A stretch of DNA of 64,000 nt from Solirubrobacterales bacterium (GTDB lineage: Bacteria > Actinomycetota > Thermoleophilia > Solirubrobacterales > Solirubrobacteraceae): the NCBI GenBank assembly GCA_027449125.1, contig DAIDME010000014.1, positions 79,324 to 143,323 of the forward strand, in the 5' to 3' direction. The translations under genes were made by a program, and so were the position numbers. Position 1 is the first letter of the stretch. Each line of letters starts with the position of its first letter. The notes under the pieces were generated by a model, which saw only the letters and a list, made by a program, of their open reading frames with translations, did not search any database and had not been told where the DNA came from. Below, piece after piece: positions 46,954 through 57,040 of this stretch.

Positions 46954-47945
46954 CCGTCCAGCTCAGCAGCCAGGCGGCCCCGGGAGTCCACCGGATCCCG
47001 CTGCCGACCCCGTTTCAGGTGGGGGACGTCAACTGCTACCTGCTGACCGGCGAGCCGCTGACGCTGGTCGACACCGGCCCCAACTCGGGCACTGCACTCG
47101 ACCGGCTCGATCGCGCCCTGGACGAGCTGGGGCTGCGCATCGGTGACCTTGAACTGATCGTGCTCACACACCAGCACATGGATCACGAAGGGCTGCTGGA
47201 GATCCTGGCTCGCCGCTGCTCAGCGCAGGTGGCGGCCTTCGCCCCACTACAGCCATGGCTGGCCGACTACCACCGCAGCGCCCGCGCCGACGACATCTAC
47301 GCGCAGCGCGTCATGAGCCGGCACGGGCTGCCCCGTGAGCTCGTCGCACTGATCGGAGTGCTCAGCGCCGGAATGCATGCGTACGGTTCCTCGGGGGCGG
47401 TCACCAGGCCCCTCCGTGAAGGCGACCGCCTGGCGATGGGCGGCCGGGACTTCGCCGTGTACGAGCGCCCGGGCCACAGCCCGTCAGACATCGTGTTCCT
47501 GCACGAGCACAGCGGCTTGATGCTCGGTGGCGACCATCTGCTTTCGAGCATCTCGTCAAACGCGCTGGTCAGCCGGCCGCTCAACGGTCCGCTCCAGGCG
47601 CCAAGGCCGCAGCCGCTGGTCGTCTACGCGGAGTCGCTGGCCGCGACCGGGATGATGCCGGTGAAGCTCATGCTGACCGGTCACGGCGAGGCCATCCTCG
47701 AGCACCGTGCGCTGATCGACTCGCGTCTGGAGGCCCAGCGCCGGCGTGCGCGCCAGATCCTGCGCCTGATAAGCGATCGGCCCCTGACCGCTCACGAGAT
47801 CGCGCTGCGCATGTGGGGCGATGTCGCGATCACCCAGGCTTACCTGACGCTCAGCGAGACGCTCGGTCACATCGACCTGCTGCTGCGCGACGGACGCGTC
47901 CACGAGTTCGACGCCGATGGGCTGAGCAGGTTCCAAGCCGCGTGA
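46950..47945 (+). CDS. MBL-fold metallohydrolase
   Basis: LTHQHMDHEGLLEIL; GHSPSDIVFL; GGDHLLSSIS. Confidence 0.9.
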   Translation: MTVQLSSQAAPGVHRIPLPTPFQVGDVNCYLLTGEPLTLVDTGPNSGTALDRLDRALDELGLRIGDLELIVLTHQHMDHEGLLEILARRCSAQVAAFAPLQPWLADYHRSARADDIYAQRVMSRHGLPRELVALIGVLSAGMHAYGSSGAVTRPLREGDRLAMGGRDFAVYERPGHSPSDIVFLHEHSGLMLGGDHLLSSISSNALVSRPLNGPLQAPRPQPLVVYAESLAATGMMPVKLMLTGHGEAILEHRALIDSRLEAQRRRARQILRLISDRPLTAHEIALRMWGDVAITQAYLTLSETLGHIDLLLRDGRVHEFDADGLSRFQAA

Positions 47946-47964
47946 GCGCGCTGCCTCGGCCGCT

Positions 47965-48747
47965 TTACACGGCGTTGCCGCCGCTGGCCGTCGTCTGAGC
48001 GGTCGAAGTCGTACCGGCGGTGCTCGTCCCACCGCCGCCACCGCCGCCACCGCCGCCACCCTGCCCACCCTGCCCGCCCTGACCACCTGCCTGCGCACTG
48101 AACGCGCTCGCTCCCGGCAGCATCGGTGAGAGCGTCGCGCGCCCGCACGCGGCCACACCGGGGAGCGCGACCTTCATCGTGACCGTGTCGTTGGGCGCGT
48201 AGATCTGCAGCGCACTGGCCGTCGGGCAGCTGCCGCCTCCCGGCGCCACGTCGCTGGAGACGATCCTGAAGGACGCCTCCTCGCCGGGCGCCAAGGTCAG
48301 CAGGTTGGCCGGCGTCGCACCGACGACGTCGGCCGTGGTGCGCGTGGCGTTGGTGGGCAGCGCCGCGCCGCTCGACGAGAGGAACTCCACTCCCGGCCAA
48401 CCGTAGGTCTGGCAGGCCGTCTTGCCGGTGTTCTTCAGCGCGAACCCGAGCACCAGCGTTCCGGCGGCGCCGTTGGTGCCGAGCAGCGACGGCCTCAGGT
48501 CGGCGGCTGTGCAAGGGTTCCTCAGCCCCGTCGGAGTTGTCGCCGGGCCGGTGGCGACGGTGTCGGTCAGCGGTCCCGTGGACGTGGTGGGCGTGGTGGC
48601 AACCGGCTGCGCGACCGTCCCCGTGCCCTGGCCGGACCGCTTGGCGGCATGGTGGGAAGCGGCGGCACCACCGCCGCAGGCTGCGACCAGGAGCGAGACC
48701 GAGCCGGCCGCCAGGGCCGCGGCACCAGAGCGTCGCAAGCGCATCAT
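47965..48747 (-). CDS. DUF4232-like lipoprotein with Gly-rich tail
   Basis: Lipobox LLVAACGGG; GQGGQGGQGGGGGGGGGGGT. Confidence 0.75.
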   Translation of the reverse strand: MMRLRRSGAAALAAGSVSLLVAACGGGAAASHHAAKRSGQGTGTVAQPVATTPTTSTGPLTDTVATGPATTPTGLRNPCTAADLRPSLLGTNGAAGTLVLGFALKNTGKTACQTYGWPGVEFLSSSGAALPTNATRTTADVVGATPANLLTLAPGEEASFRIVSSDVAPGGGSCPTASALQIYAPNDTVTMKVALPGVAACGRATLSPMLPGASAFSAQAGGQGGQGGQGGGGGGGGGGGTSTAGTTSTAQTTASGGNAV

Positions 48748-49361
48748 GTCTCTTTCGCGGACGCCGGCAGGAGTCCTGCCAACGAGAGGAAGAAGCGGTG
48801 CAGCCGGTCCTCCCCGGTCAACTCGGGATGAAACGAGAGCGCGAGCACCCGGCCCTGGCGGACCGCCACCGGGTGGCCGTCGACCTCCGCCAGCACCGAG
48901 ACCGCCGGACCGAGCTCAGTCACCCAGGGCGCCCGGATGAAGATCGCGTGGACAGGACCGCCGGAGACGCCGGCAAGCCGGAAGGACGCCTCGAACGAGT
49001 GCAGCTGCCGGCCAAAGGCGTTGCGCTGCGTGGCCACGTCGAGGATCCCCAGGTGGTCGCGGTCGAGCATGATCATCCCCGCACAGGTGCCGAAGATGGG
49101 CAGGCCACCGGCAGCGAGCTCGCGCAACGGCGCCGTGAGCCCTTCGCGCTCCACGCCGAGCGTCATCACGGTCGACTCGCCCCCGGGCAGCACGAGCGCA
49201 TCCAGTCCGTCCAGGTCCGCCGGCACACGCACCTGGCGGGTGCCCACTCCGAGGCCCGTGAGCACCCGCTCGTGCGCCTCGAAATCGCCCTGCAGGGCGA
49301 GCACTCCGACCACCGCTGAGCCGACGCCCTGCGCCCGATGCGAAACGCTGGTGGCGCTCAC
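48744..49361 (-). CDS. pdxT: Pyridoxal 5'-phosphate synthase glutaminase subunit
   Basis: [27 protein letters not shown]. Confidence 0.95.
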   Translation of the reverse strand: MSATSVSHRAQGVGSAVVGVLALQGDFEAHERVLTGLGVGTRQVRVPADLDGLDALVLPGGESTVMTLGVEREGLTAPLRELAAGGLPIFGTCAGMIMLDRDHLGILDVATQRNAFGRQLHSFEASFRLAGVSGGPVHAIFIRAPWVTELGPAVSVLAEVDGHPVAVRQGRVLALSFHPELTGEDRLHRFFLSLAGLLPASAKET

Positions 49362-50263
49362 CAGCCGCGCGGCGAGAGCAGCTGCTCGGCCTCGAGCTTC
49401 GAGGTCTCGATGCTCTCCATCGCCGCGCCGAGCCCGGTCGAGGCTGCGGCCACGCGGGCCGGGTCGGCGTAGTGCGTGGTCGCCTCCACGATCGCGCGGG
49501 CACGCCGCTCCGGGTCAGACGACTTGAAGATGCCCGAACCGACGAAGACGCCCTCGGCGCCGAGCTGCATCACGAGCGAGGCGTCAGCCGGGGTCGCGAT
49601 CCCGCCGGCGCAGAACAGCACGACCGGCAGCTTGCCGTCCGCTGCCACCTGTCGCACGAGCGGCAGCGGCGCCTGAAGCTCCTTGGCGGCGGCGGCCAGC
49701 TCCTCGGGCCCGAGCACGGTCAGGTGCCGGATCTCCGAGCGGATCCGGCGCAGGTGCGTGACCGCGTTGACGATGTCCCCCGTGCCCGCCTCGCCCTTGG
49801 AGCGGATCATCGCCGCCCCCTCGCCGATCCGCCGCAGCGCCTCACCGAGGTTCGTCGCACCGCAAACGAACGGCGCCTTGAAGGCCCACTTGTCGATGTG
49901 GTTTGCGGTGTCGGCGGGGGTCAGCACCTCCGACTCGTCGATGTAGTCCACCTCGAGCGCCTCCAGCACCTGCGCCTCGGCGAAGTGACCGATGCGGGCC
50001 TTGGCCATCACCGGGATGCTCACCGCCTCCTGGATCCCCTGGATCATCTCGGGGTCGGACATGCGCGCCACCCCGCCGTCCCGGCGGATGTCCGCCGGCA
50101 CGCGCTCGAGCGCCATCACCGCCGCGGCGCCCGCGGCCTCCGCGATCCGCGCCTCCTCGGCCGTAACGACGTCCATGATCACGCCGCCCTTCAGCATCTC
50201 GGCCAGGCCGGCTTTGGTGGTGAAGGTCGATTCGTCGCGCGCGATGTGGCCGTTGGTGCTCAT
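49358..50263 (-). CDS. pdxS: Pyridoxal 5'-phosphate synthase lyase subunit
   Basis: [36 protein letters not shown]. Confidence 0.97.
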   Translation of the reverse strand: MSTNGHIARDESTFTTKAGLAEMLKGGVIMDVVTAEEARIAEAAGAAAVMALERVPADIRRDGGVARMSDPEMIQGIQEAVSIPVMAKARIGHFAEAQVLEALEVDYIDESEVLTPADTANHIDKWAFKAPFVCGATNLGEALRRIGEGAAMIRSKGEAGTGDIVNAVTHLRRIRSEIRHLTVLGPEELAAAAKELQAPLPLVRQVAADGKLPVVLFCAGGIATPADASLVMQLGAEGVFVGSGIFKSSDPERRARAIVEATTHYADPARVAAASTGLGAAMESIETSKLEAEQLLSPRGW

Positions 50264-50420
50264 GTCGCAAGTGTAACCGCAGTGCAATTGGCCAGATCGG
50301 CGCAAGCTCACGGCGCCGCGGGCCGTCACGTGCACTCCCACCCGGGGACCGGCCACGCGGGCCGCGACGGTGGCTGAGCTGGCCGGTGGCCCGCTGGCCA
50401 CCGGCCGCTGCCAAACGCCC

Positions 50421-51299
50421 CTACTTGAGGCGGAAGGCCTTGATGCGCACGTCGTACTGCTGCGCGTCGCGGCTGTAGACCCCGTAGGCGAGCGCTTGGA
50501 TGATCGACAGAAGCGCGGTGTGCGAGCGCACGAAGGCGGGCGTGTTTGACGAGTAGTACAGCCTGATCCGCGCCAGGCGCGCGACCTCCGACAGCGTCGC
50601 GTCGGTGATCGCGAGCGTCGTCGCGTGGCGGTGGCGCGCGAGCTTCATGGTGCGGGTGATCAGCGGGTGCGGCCGCCCGGCCGAGAGGCCCACCACCAGC
50701 GTCTGCTCGTCGATCCGGGAGAGGCGCCCGAGCGCCTCCTGCGACGGGCTCGCGACGATCTCCGCCCGCACGTCCAGCAGCATCAGCAGATGCCGCAGGT
50801 AGCTCGCGAAGAAGGCCATCTGGTCGGTGCCGGCGATCAGCACCTTGTCGGCGCCGACGATCGCGTCGATCGCGGCCTCGACGTCCGCGCGGGAGAGCTT
50901 GTGCGCCGTGTCCTCGACGTTGACGTGATCGGCGGCCAGCGAGGACTCGAACTCCGTGTGATCGAGCGAGAACAGCGGCCCGCCTCCGACCAGCGGCTCG
51001 GGGGCCCCGCTTGCGGGCCGGCGCCGGTACTCGTCGCGCGCGGCCTGTTGCAGCTCCGGGAAGCCCTCGAAGCCGAGCGCCTGCGAGAAGCGCACGACCG
51101 TGCTGGAGGAGGTGTTGGCGCGGCGCGCGAGCTCCTCCGCGGTCTGGAACGCGGCCTCGTCGAGGTGGTCCACGATGTACTGAGCGACGTCCTTCTGAGA
51201 CCGCGAGAACTCGTCGAAGCGAGCGGTGATGTACGCGGAGAGGGCCTGGTGGCCGTGTGGCGCCTCGGGCGCCGCGGTGATTGCGATGGCTTGCTTCAT
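50421..51299 (-). CDS. MurR/RpiR-family transcriptional regulator
   Basis: N-terminal RpiR HTH ([22 protein letters not shown]) and SIS domain. Confidence 0.9.
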   Translation of the reverse strand: MKQAIAITAAPEAPHGHQALSAYITARFDEFSRSQKDVAQYIVDHLDEAAFQTAEELARRANTSSSTVVRFSQALGFEGFPELQQAARDEYRRRPASGAPEPLVGGGPLFSLDHTEFESSLAADHVNVEDTAHKLSRADVEAAIDAIVGADKVLIAGTDQMAFFASYLRHLLMLLDVRAEIVASPSQEALGRLSRIDEQTLVVGLSAGRPHPLITRTMKLARHRHATTLAITDATLSEVARLARIRLYYSSNTPAFVRSHTALLSIIQALAYGVYSRDAQQYDVRIKAFRLK

Positions 51300-51300
51300 G

Positions 51301-51331
51301 GGCAGCGTCTGATTCGACGCGCGACGCTGCC
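51301..51331 (-). promoter_or_regulatory. 9-bp inverted repeat abutting the RpiR-family start codon
   Basis: GGCAGCGTC-N13-GACGCTGCC directly before ATG; no SD seen. Confidence 0.55.
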
Positions 51332-51382
51332 GTTCCTGCTCATTTCCCTTACAGGGCGTTAACAGGCGCGCCAGGCACGCAC

Positions 51383-51589
51383 TCAGGACTGATGGCGAGC
51401 ATCGTACTCTCGCATGCGCTGCTGGTTCTGACGGCGCTCCATCAGGACCTGGTTGACGATGTACCAGACCAGGAAGTTCACGAGCCCGCCGATCGCCAGG
51501 ATGAAGGTGATGATCAGCGCCAGCGACACGCCAAAGGCGCTGGGCGCAAGCCCGAGGTCGAGGAAGCCCGAACCGATCAGCAGTTGCAT
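51383..51589 (-). CDS. Small membrane protein
   Basis: MQLLIGSGFLDLGLAPSAFGVSLALIITFILAIGGLVNFLVWYIV. Confidence 0.65.
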   Translation of the reverse strand: MQLLIGSGFLDLGLAPSAFGVSLALIITFILAIGGLVNFLVWYIVNQVLMERRQNQQRMREYDARHQS

Positions 51590-51648
51590 GGTCCTGATCA
51601 TACGGCCAGAGGCTGACGTGTGCGCCGCTGCGGTACCTTGCAGGCGGC

Positions 51649-51721
51649 GGCCCTGTAGCTCAGCGGTCAGAGCACCCGGCTCATAACCGGCGAGACGCAA
51701 GTTCGAATCTTGCCAGGGCTA
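51649..51721 (+). tRNA. tRNA-Met (anticodon CAT)
   Basis: GGCCCTG/CAGGGCT acceptor, loop CTCATAA, T-arm GCAAG-TTCGAAT-CTTGC. Confidence 0.93.
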
Positions 51722-51770
51722 TCTGGCGGCCCCTGGCCGCAGATGGCAGCCACGTCATCCGCGAGCGCAC

Positions 51771-52448
51771 CTACTCACTCTCTAAGAATCCTAGATTCCC
51801 GCGGTCCCGCCTGCCTCTGTGCACCTCACCGGCACAGCGCACGGCGTCCGCCAGCGCATGTGCCCCGGTGCTTGCCAGGCCGGCGACGATCGCGTCCCGA
51901 TCGGCGGCGGGCTCGCCCTGCTCGAGCTTGGCCTTGGCCTCGATGCGGCCGATCACGAGCTCAACCCCGACGATCGCGCGCAGCTGGCCGTCGATGTAGT
52001 CAGCGGGGGCGTCGTCCACGGACCATGGTTGCGGCCCACCAGCCTCGTACTTGTCGGTCAGCAGCCGCACCACGCGCCCGAGCCAGACCGGATCGTCGTG
52101 GATCACGAGCTCCCCGTAGACGTGGGCTGCGATGTAGGCCCAGGTGGGCACGACACGACCGTGCTCGAGCTTGGACGCATACCAGTTCGGTGTCAGGTAG
52201 CCATCCGGCCCCTGGAGGATCGCAAGCGACTCGCCGATCGGCTCGAGCCGCCAGTGGCTGTTTCTGCGTGCCACGTGGCCGAGCAGGCTGCCGTGGCCCG
52301 TTTCGGAGGCCATGTAGACGAGCGGCATGAACGTCGCCCAGGGACCCTCGGCGGTGGCGGTGACGAGGTGCGCGGCCCGCACGGATTCGAGCAGGGCCCG
52401 TGTCTGCGCGTCCTCGGCCCGCATGTGCCTGGGCACGTACATGCGCAA
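51771..52448 (-). CDS. FMN-binding negative transcriptional regulator (PaiB-like)
   Basis: MYVPRHMRAEDAQTRALLESVRAAHLVT; HVARRNSHW; VHVYGE-like core. Confidence 0.88.
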   Translation of the reverse strand: MRMYVPRHMRAEDAQTRALLESVRAAHLVTATAEGPWATFMPLVYMASETGHGSLLGHVARRNSHWRLEPIGESLAILQGPDGYLTPNWYASKLEHGRVVPTWAYIAAHVYGELVIHDDPVWLGRVVRLLTDKYEAGGPQPWSVDDAPADYIDGQLRAIVGVELVIGRIEAKAKLEQGEPAADRDAIVAGLASTGAHALADAVRCAGEVHRGRRDRGNLGFLESE

Positions 52449-52626
52449 ACGGTAACCCGAGCGCGCGACTGCCCGCGCGGTGGGCTGCTACCGTCGAGGC
52501 CACGACCGGCACCCTGCCGGCCGTGAGGCAGTTGCTTTCAGTGGACGCGCTCCAGCGCGATTCGGGTCAGCGAGTCAGCCTCCCGAATCGTCAGCGGCCC
52601 CGGATACGGGCCGTCAAGGAGAACAC

Positions 52627-54000
52627 ATGTCCCAGCAGTCCTTCGCCGCTCTAGGCGTGTCCAAGGCCGTCGTCGATGCGCTCGCGGCGCGCCGCATAAC
52701 GGAGCCGTTCGCGATCCAGCGTGAGGTGATCGGCGACGTGCTCGCCGGCCGTGACGTGCTCGCCCGGTCCCCCACGGGCTCGGGCAAGACGCTCGCGTTC
52801 GGCGTGCCGATGATCGACCGCACAGCCGCGGAGTCCCGGCGCCCCGCGGCCCTGGTGCTCGCCCCCACGCGCGAGCTCGCGACCCAGATAGTCGAAGAGC
52901 TGCGTTCGACGGCGCAGGCGCGCGCGCTGCGCATCACGGCGGTCTACGGCGGCGTCGGCCTGCTCAAGCAGGCCCAGGCGGCCGCACGGGCGCACATCGT
53001 CGTGGCCACCCCCGGACGGCTCGAGGACCAGCTCGCCCGCGGCGCCTTCACGCTCGACCACGTGCGCACCCTCGTGATCGACGAGGCCGACCGGATGCTC
53101 GACATGGGCTTCCGTCCGGCGCTTGATCGCATCGTCGCGCTGTGCCCGGCCGACCGGCAGACGCTGTTCTTCTCCGCCACGCTCGACGGCGAGGCCGGCC
53201 GTGCCGCACGCCGGTACACGCGCGACGCCGCCTTCCACGAGCACGGCCCGTCCGAGCGGCGCGCCTCGGACGCGGTCGAGCACCACTTCGTCTCGGTCAC
53301 GCACGATTCGCGCCTGGATGCCCTGCTCGAGCAGCTCGGCTCCGAGCGCGAGCTGACGCTCGTGTTCGTGCGCACCAAGCACGGGGCCGACAAGCTCGTC
53401 AAGAAGCTCGCCTCGAGCGGCATCGACGCCGTGGCCATGCACGGCAACAAGACCCAGGCGCAGCGCGAGCGCGCGCTAGCCCGCTTTGAGTCCTTTGACG
53501 TGGACACGCTGGTCGCGACCGATGTCGCCGCCCGCGGGATCGATGTCGGCGGGATCTCCCACGTGGTCAACTTCGACCCCCCACACGACTCCGAAACCTA
53601 TGTGCACCGGATCGGTCGCACCGGCCGTGCCGGCGCGACCGGGGTCGGGATCACGCTGGTGGCACCCGACCAGAATCGCGAGGTGGCGCGGATCGCCGAC
53701 GAGCTGGGCATCGCTCACGGGCTGCCGGGCTCGCGCCCGAGCGTCGGCGCCGGCGGCTTCAAGCGCGGCGCCAGGCCCGCCCCGGCCCAGGCGAAGCGGC
53801 ACGGCCCAGCCGGCGGCGCCGCCCAGAGCTCGCGCCCCGGTGCCGCCCAGGGCTCGCGTCACGGCGCCCCCCAACCGCGCCACGGCGCCCCCCAACGTGA
53901 CCAGCAGCCGAAGCATGGAGGCCCGCAGCGCGACCGGCACTCAAGCGGTGAGGGCCAGCGCCGCGGCCGCCCGGCTCGCTCACACCGAAAGCAGGGCTGA
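52627..54000 (+). CDS. DEAD-box ATP-dependent RNA helicase
   Basis: SPTGSGKTLAF, VIDEADRMLDMGF, FSATLD, HRIGRTGRAG; low-complexity basic tail. Confidence 0.95.
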   Translation: MSQQSFAALGVSKAVVDALAARRITEPFAIQREVIGDVLAGRDVLARSPTGSGKTLAFGVPMIDRTAAESRRPAALVLAPTRELATQIVEELRSTAQARALRITAVYGGVGLLKQAQAAARAHIVVATPGRLEDQLARGAFTLDHVRTLVIDEADRMLDMGFRPALDRIVALCPADRQTLFFSATLDGEAGRAARRYTRDAAFHEHGPSERRASDAVEHHFVSVTHDSRLDALLEQLGSERELTLVFVRTKHGADKLVKKLASSGIDAVAMHGNKTQAQRERALARFESFDVDTLVATDVAARGIDVGGISHVVNFDPPHDSETYVHRIGRTGRAGATGVGITLVAPDQNREVARIADELGIAHGLPGSRPSVGAGGFKRGARPAPAQAKRHGPAGGAAQSSRPGAAQGSRHGAPQPRHGAPQRDQQPKHGGPQRDRHSSGEGQRRGRPARSHRKQG

Positions 54001-54040
54001 GCCGCGACGCCAGGGCGGCTCGAGGCCGTAACCTGCCCGG

Positions 54041-54649
54041 GTGATGGCGGCCACCGGCGAAGCGAACGCTGACCGCGGGCAGCTCGGTGACGGCGGGCAG
54101 CTCGGCACGACGCTGCGCCCCGAGCGCTTCGCCCTGCGGGAGGCCTACCGCCGCCACTTCCAGGACCACCGCCGTGAGCGCGCCTTCCTGCACGCGGTCG
54201 GCTTCACCGCCGGCTTCGCGGGCTGCCGCGTCGTGACCCATGCGATCAGGGCGGGCCGTGGGCCGTTTCGCAACCTCAGCGCCGGCGGCCGGCATCTGCA
54301 CCACTCCACCCCGGGGATCATCGGCCAGATCGCGCTCGGCTACCTCTGGACCTGGCAGGTGGCGATCGGCACCGACCCGCGCCGCCGCGCGGGCTCGCGG
54401 GCGGCGGCGCTCGGCGCCGGGCTCGCAACCGCGCTGACGCTCGACGAGTTCGCGCTGTGGTTCGACCTCGCCGACGACTATTGGGACAGCGCCGGCCGCA
54501 AGAGCGTGGATGCCGTGGTGCTGTTCTGGGGCGCCTCAGCGATCCTGCTCACGGGCCGCGGGCTCGTCTCCGAGGCGGGACGCGCGCTGCGCGACGTGGA
54601 GCGCCGCCGGGGCGGCGCCGCGGGCACCGGCCGGCAGCTGCGGCAGTAG
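54041..54649 (+). CDS. Hypothetical membrane-associated protein
   Basis: 202 aa; ORF with hydrophobic segments. Confidence 0.55.
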   Translation: MMAATGEANADRGQLGDGGQLGTTLRPERFALREAYRRHFQDHRRERAFLHAVGFTAGFAGCRVVTHAIRAGRGPFRNLSAGGRHLHHSTPGIIGQIALGYLWTWQVAIGTDPRRRAGSRAAALGAGLATALTLDEFALWFDLADDYWDSAGRKSVDAVVLFWGASAILLTGRGLVSEAGRALRDVERRRGGAAGTGRQLRQ

Positions 54650-55528
54650 CTCCCGGCAGTGCGCCGCAAAGGCCTCGGCGCGCAGCGTCGGGCGCACCCC
54701 CGGCGCGCTCGCGAGGATCACGTTCACCGGCTTGATCGCACCCGCCAGCGGCACCACCACCAGCGGGCGGCCCTCGTAGCTGACGTCCCCGTAGGGCCGG
54801 CTGATCAACAGCGTGAAGCCCAGGTTGCGCGCGACCAGCGAGCGCACCAGCTCGTAGCTCGAGGTCTGATAACGGATCGACGGAACCACACCGGCATGGG
54901 CAAAGAGCCCGAGCTGGTGCTCGTGCACCGGGGCCACGTCGAGCGCCACGAAGTCGTGCCCTGCGAGCTCCGCGAGCGTCACCGACGAGCGCCCCGCCAG
55001 CGGGTGCTCGGGCGCGAACAGCGCGTAGGGGATCGCGCTGTGCAGCCGCTCCCTGCGCAGCGTCACGTGCAGGCCGATGTCATACATCAGCGCGACCTCG
55101 CAGCGACCCGCGAGCAGCGCCTGCTCGAGCGCCTCCGTCGAACCCTCGACAAACGCGAGCGTCACGCCGGGGTGGCGGCGCTCGAAGGTCTCCATCAGCG
55201 CCGGCAGCACGAGCGGCGCCCCGGTGCCGAAGCAGCCGACCGTGAGCCGGCCCTGCAGCCCGCGCCCGAGCGCATCGGCCGCGGCGCGCAGCGCCTCGGC
55301 GTCGGCGAGCAGGTTGCGAGCCGCTAGCAGCAGCTCGCGGCCCGCCGCCGTGAGCTCCAGGCCGCGGCCGCGGTGCCGGATGAACAGGCTGGTGCCGAGC
55401 GCCGCCTCGAGCCCCCCGACGGCCAGCGACACAGCCGACTGGGACACTCGCAGCCGCTCCGCGGCGGCCGTCATCGACCCGCCCTCCGCGGCGGTGACGA
55501 AGGCCTCCACCTGGCGCAGATTCAGCAT
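54536..55528 (-). CDS. LysR-family transcriptional regulator
   Basis: MLNLRQVEAFVTAAEGGSMTAAAERLRVSQSAVSLAVGGLEAALG. Confidence 0.92.
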   Translation of the reverse strand: MLNLRQVEAFVTAAEGGSMTAAAERLRVSQSAVSLAVGGLEAALGTSLFIRHRGRGLELTAAGRELLLAARNLLADAEALRAAADALGRGLQGRLTVGCFGTGAPLVLPALMETFERRHPGVTLAFVEGSTEALEQALLAGRCEVALMYDIGLHVTLRRERLHSAIPYALFAPEHPLAGRSSVTLAELAGHDFVALDVAPVHEHQLGLFAHAGVVPSIRYQTSSYELVRSLVARNLGFTLLISRPYGDVSYEGRPLVVVPLAGAIKPVNVILASAPGVRPTLRAEAFAAHCRELLPQLPAGARGAAPAALHVAQRASRLGDEPAAREQDR

Positions 55529-55531
55529 TTC

Positions 55532-55546
55532 ATGAGTATTGCTCAT
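55532..55546. promoter_or_regulatory. LysR-type box (T-N11-A)
   Basis: ATGAG-TATTG-CTCAT dyad in divergent LysR/aminomethyltransferase intergenic region. Confidence 0.65.
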
Positions 55547-55626
55547 ATGCCTCACAACCAACTGGTACTTTTCTTCTGCGCGGCCCGGGGCGACCATGTC
55601 GGCAACCCGCAAGCAGAAGGAGAGAG

Positions 55627-56985
55627 ATGCCCGCACTCAGCCTCGAGGACGCCATCCAGCAGGCCGGTGGCACCGTCCCGTTTTTGCGCAACCACCCGGC
55701 CCTGCCCCACACCTTCCCCGTCAAGCCAGAGTTCAGCAACTGGCGCTCCGAGCAGCGCGCCTGGCGCGAGACAGCGGCGCTGCTCGATCAGTCGCACCAC
55801 ATGGCCGACCTGTTCGTGAGCGGCCCGGACGCGCTCCGCCTGTTCGAGGACATCGGCGTCAACAACTTCTCGCGCTTCGCGCCCAACGTCGCCAAGCAGC
55901 TCGTCTGCACCAATCCGGACGGCTACCTGATCGGTGACGGCATCCTCTTCTATCTGGCCGAGAACGAACTCGATTTCGTCGGGGCCCACCCGACGATCGT
56001 CGACTGGGTGCACTACAACGCGCTCACCGGCGGCTACGACGTCGAGATCGAGCGCGACGAGAACTCCTTCGACCGAGAGGGCCCGCCGAAGCTCTACCGC
56101 TACGAGGTCCAGGGGCCCGCCGCGCTCGCGATCATCGAGCGTGCGAGCGGCGCCCCGGTGCCCGAAGTGAGGTTCTTCCACCTGACCGAGTTTCAGATCG
56201 CGGGCCGCCCAGTGCGCGCCCTGCGCCACGGCATGGCCGGCCAGCCCGGCTTTGAGCTGTTCGGCCCCTGGCAGGACGGCGAGCTGGTCCGCGCCGCCCT
56301 GCTACAGGCCGGCGCCGAGCACGGCCTGCTGCCCGCCGGCTCACGCGCCTACTCGACCGCGAACCTGGAGTCGGCCTGGGTGCCCTCGCCGCCGCCGGCG
56401 ATCTTCACCGGCGCCGGCATGGAGGAGTTCAGGCGCTGGCGCAGCGCGGAACGGGCCGGCTCGCTGGGCGGCTCCTTCTACTCCGAGCAGATCGGCGACT
56501 ACTACACGACGCCCTACGACCTTGGCTATGGAGCGATCGTCGCCTTCGACCACGACTTCCCCGGCCGTGCGGCGCTGGAGCGGATCGCCGCAGACCCGCC
56601 GCGCCAGAAGGTGACGCTGATCTGGAACGAGGACGACGTCGCCGGCGTCTTCAGAGCGCAGCTGCAATCCGCGCAGCCCGCCAAGTACATGGAGTGGCCG
56701 AAGGCCCGCTACGCGCTGTTTCAGACCGACGCGGTCCGCGCGCAGGGCGAGCTGGTCGGTCTCTCGTTCGACTGCGGCTACATCTACAACGAGCGCGCCT
56801 TCGTCTCGCTGGCGACGGTCGCAAACGCCCACGCGCAGCCCGGCACGGAGCTCACGGTGCTGTGGGGCGAGGCCCCGAACTCGCGCAAGCCGACGGTCGA
56901 GCCCCACGCCCAGGTGGAGATCCGCGCCACGGTCGCCCCCGCCCCCCTCGGGTCGTTCGCCCGCAGCGGCTACCGCTCCGCCTGA
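55627..56985 (+). CDS. Folate-binding aminomethyltransferase-family protein, LigM/DesA-like O-demethylase candidate
   Basis: GcvT-fold: RALRHGMAGQPGFELFGPW; NPDGYLIGDGILFYL; AFVSLATV. Confidence 0.75.
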   Translation: MPALSLEDAIQQAGGTVPFLRNHPALPHTFPVKPEFSNWRSEQRAWRETAALLDQSHHMADLFVSGPDALRLFEDIGVNNFSRFAPNVAKQLVCTNPDGYLIGDGILFYLAENELDFVGAHPTIVDWVHYNALTGGYDVEIERDENSFDREGPPKLYRYEVQGPAALAIIERASGAPVPEVRFFHLTEFQIAGRPVRALRHGMAGQPGFELFGPWQDGELVRAALLQAGAEHGLLPAGSRAYSTANLESAWVPSPPPAIFTGAGMEEFRRWRSAERAGSLGGSFYSEQIGDYYTTPYDLGYGAIVAFDHDFPGRAALERIAADPPRQKVTLIWNEDDVAGVFRAQLQSAQPAKYMEWPKARYALFQTDAVRAQGELVGLSFDCGYIYNERAFVSLATVANAHAQPGTELTVLWGEAPNSRKPTVEPHAQVEIRATVAPAPLGSFARSGYRSA

Positions 56986-56998
56986 CAGCGTCTGTACT

Positions 56999-57028
56999 GG
57001 TGCACCTGGCCCGCTGGCCAGGTGCACC
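56999..57028. terminator. Hairpin between convergent genes
   Basis: ggtgcacctggcc-cgct-ggccaggtgcacc, 13-bp perfect stem. Confidence 0.7.
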
Positions 57029-57040
57029 GCCGCGGCGCGC

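Noticed and set aside
48030-48090. CCGCCACCGCCG repeats as a regulatory repeat
   Set aside because: In frame within the DUF4232-like lipoprotein, encoding a Gly-rich stretch.
53760-53990. Repeats at the 3' end of the DEAD-box helicase as a mobile or CRISPR-like array
   Set aside because: In-frame, irregular repeats encoding a basic low-complexity tail; no CRISPR spacing.
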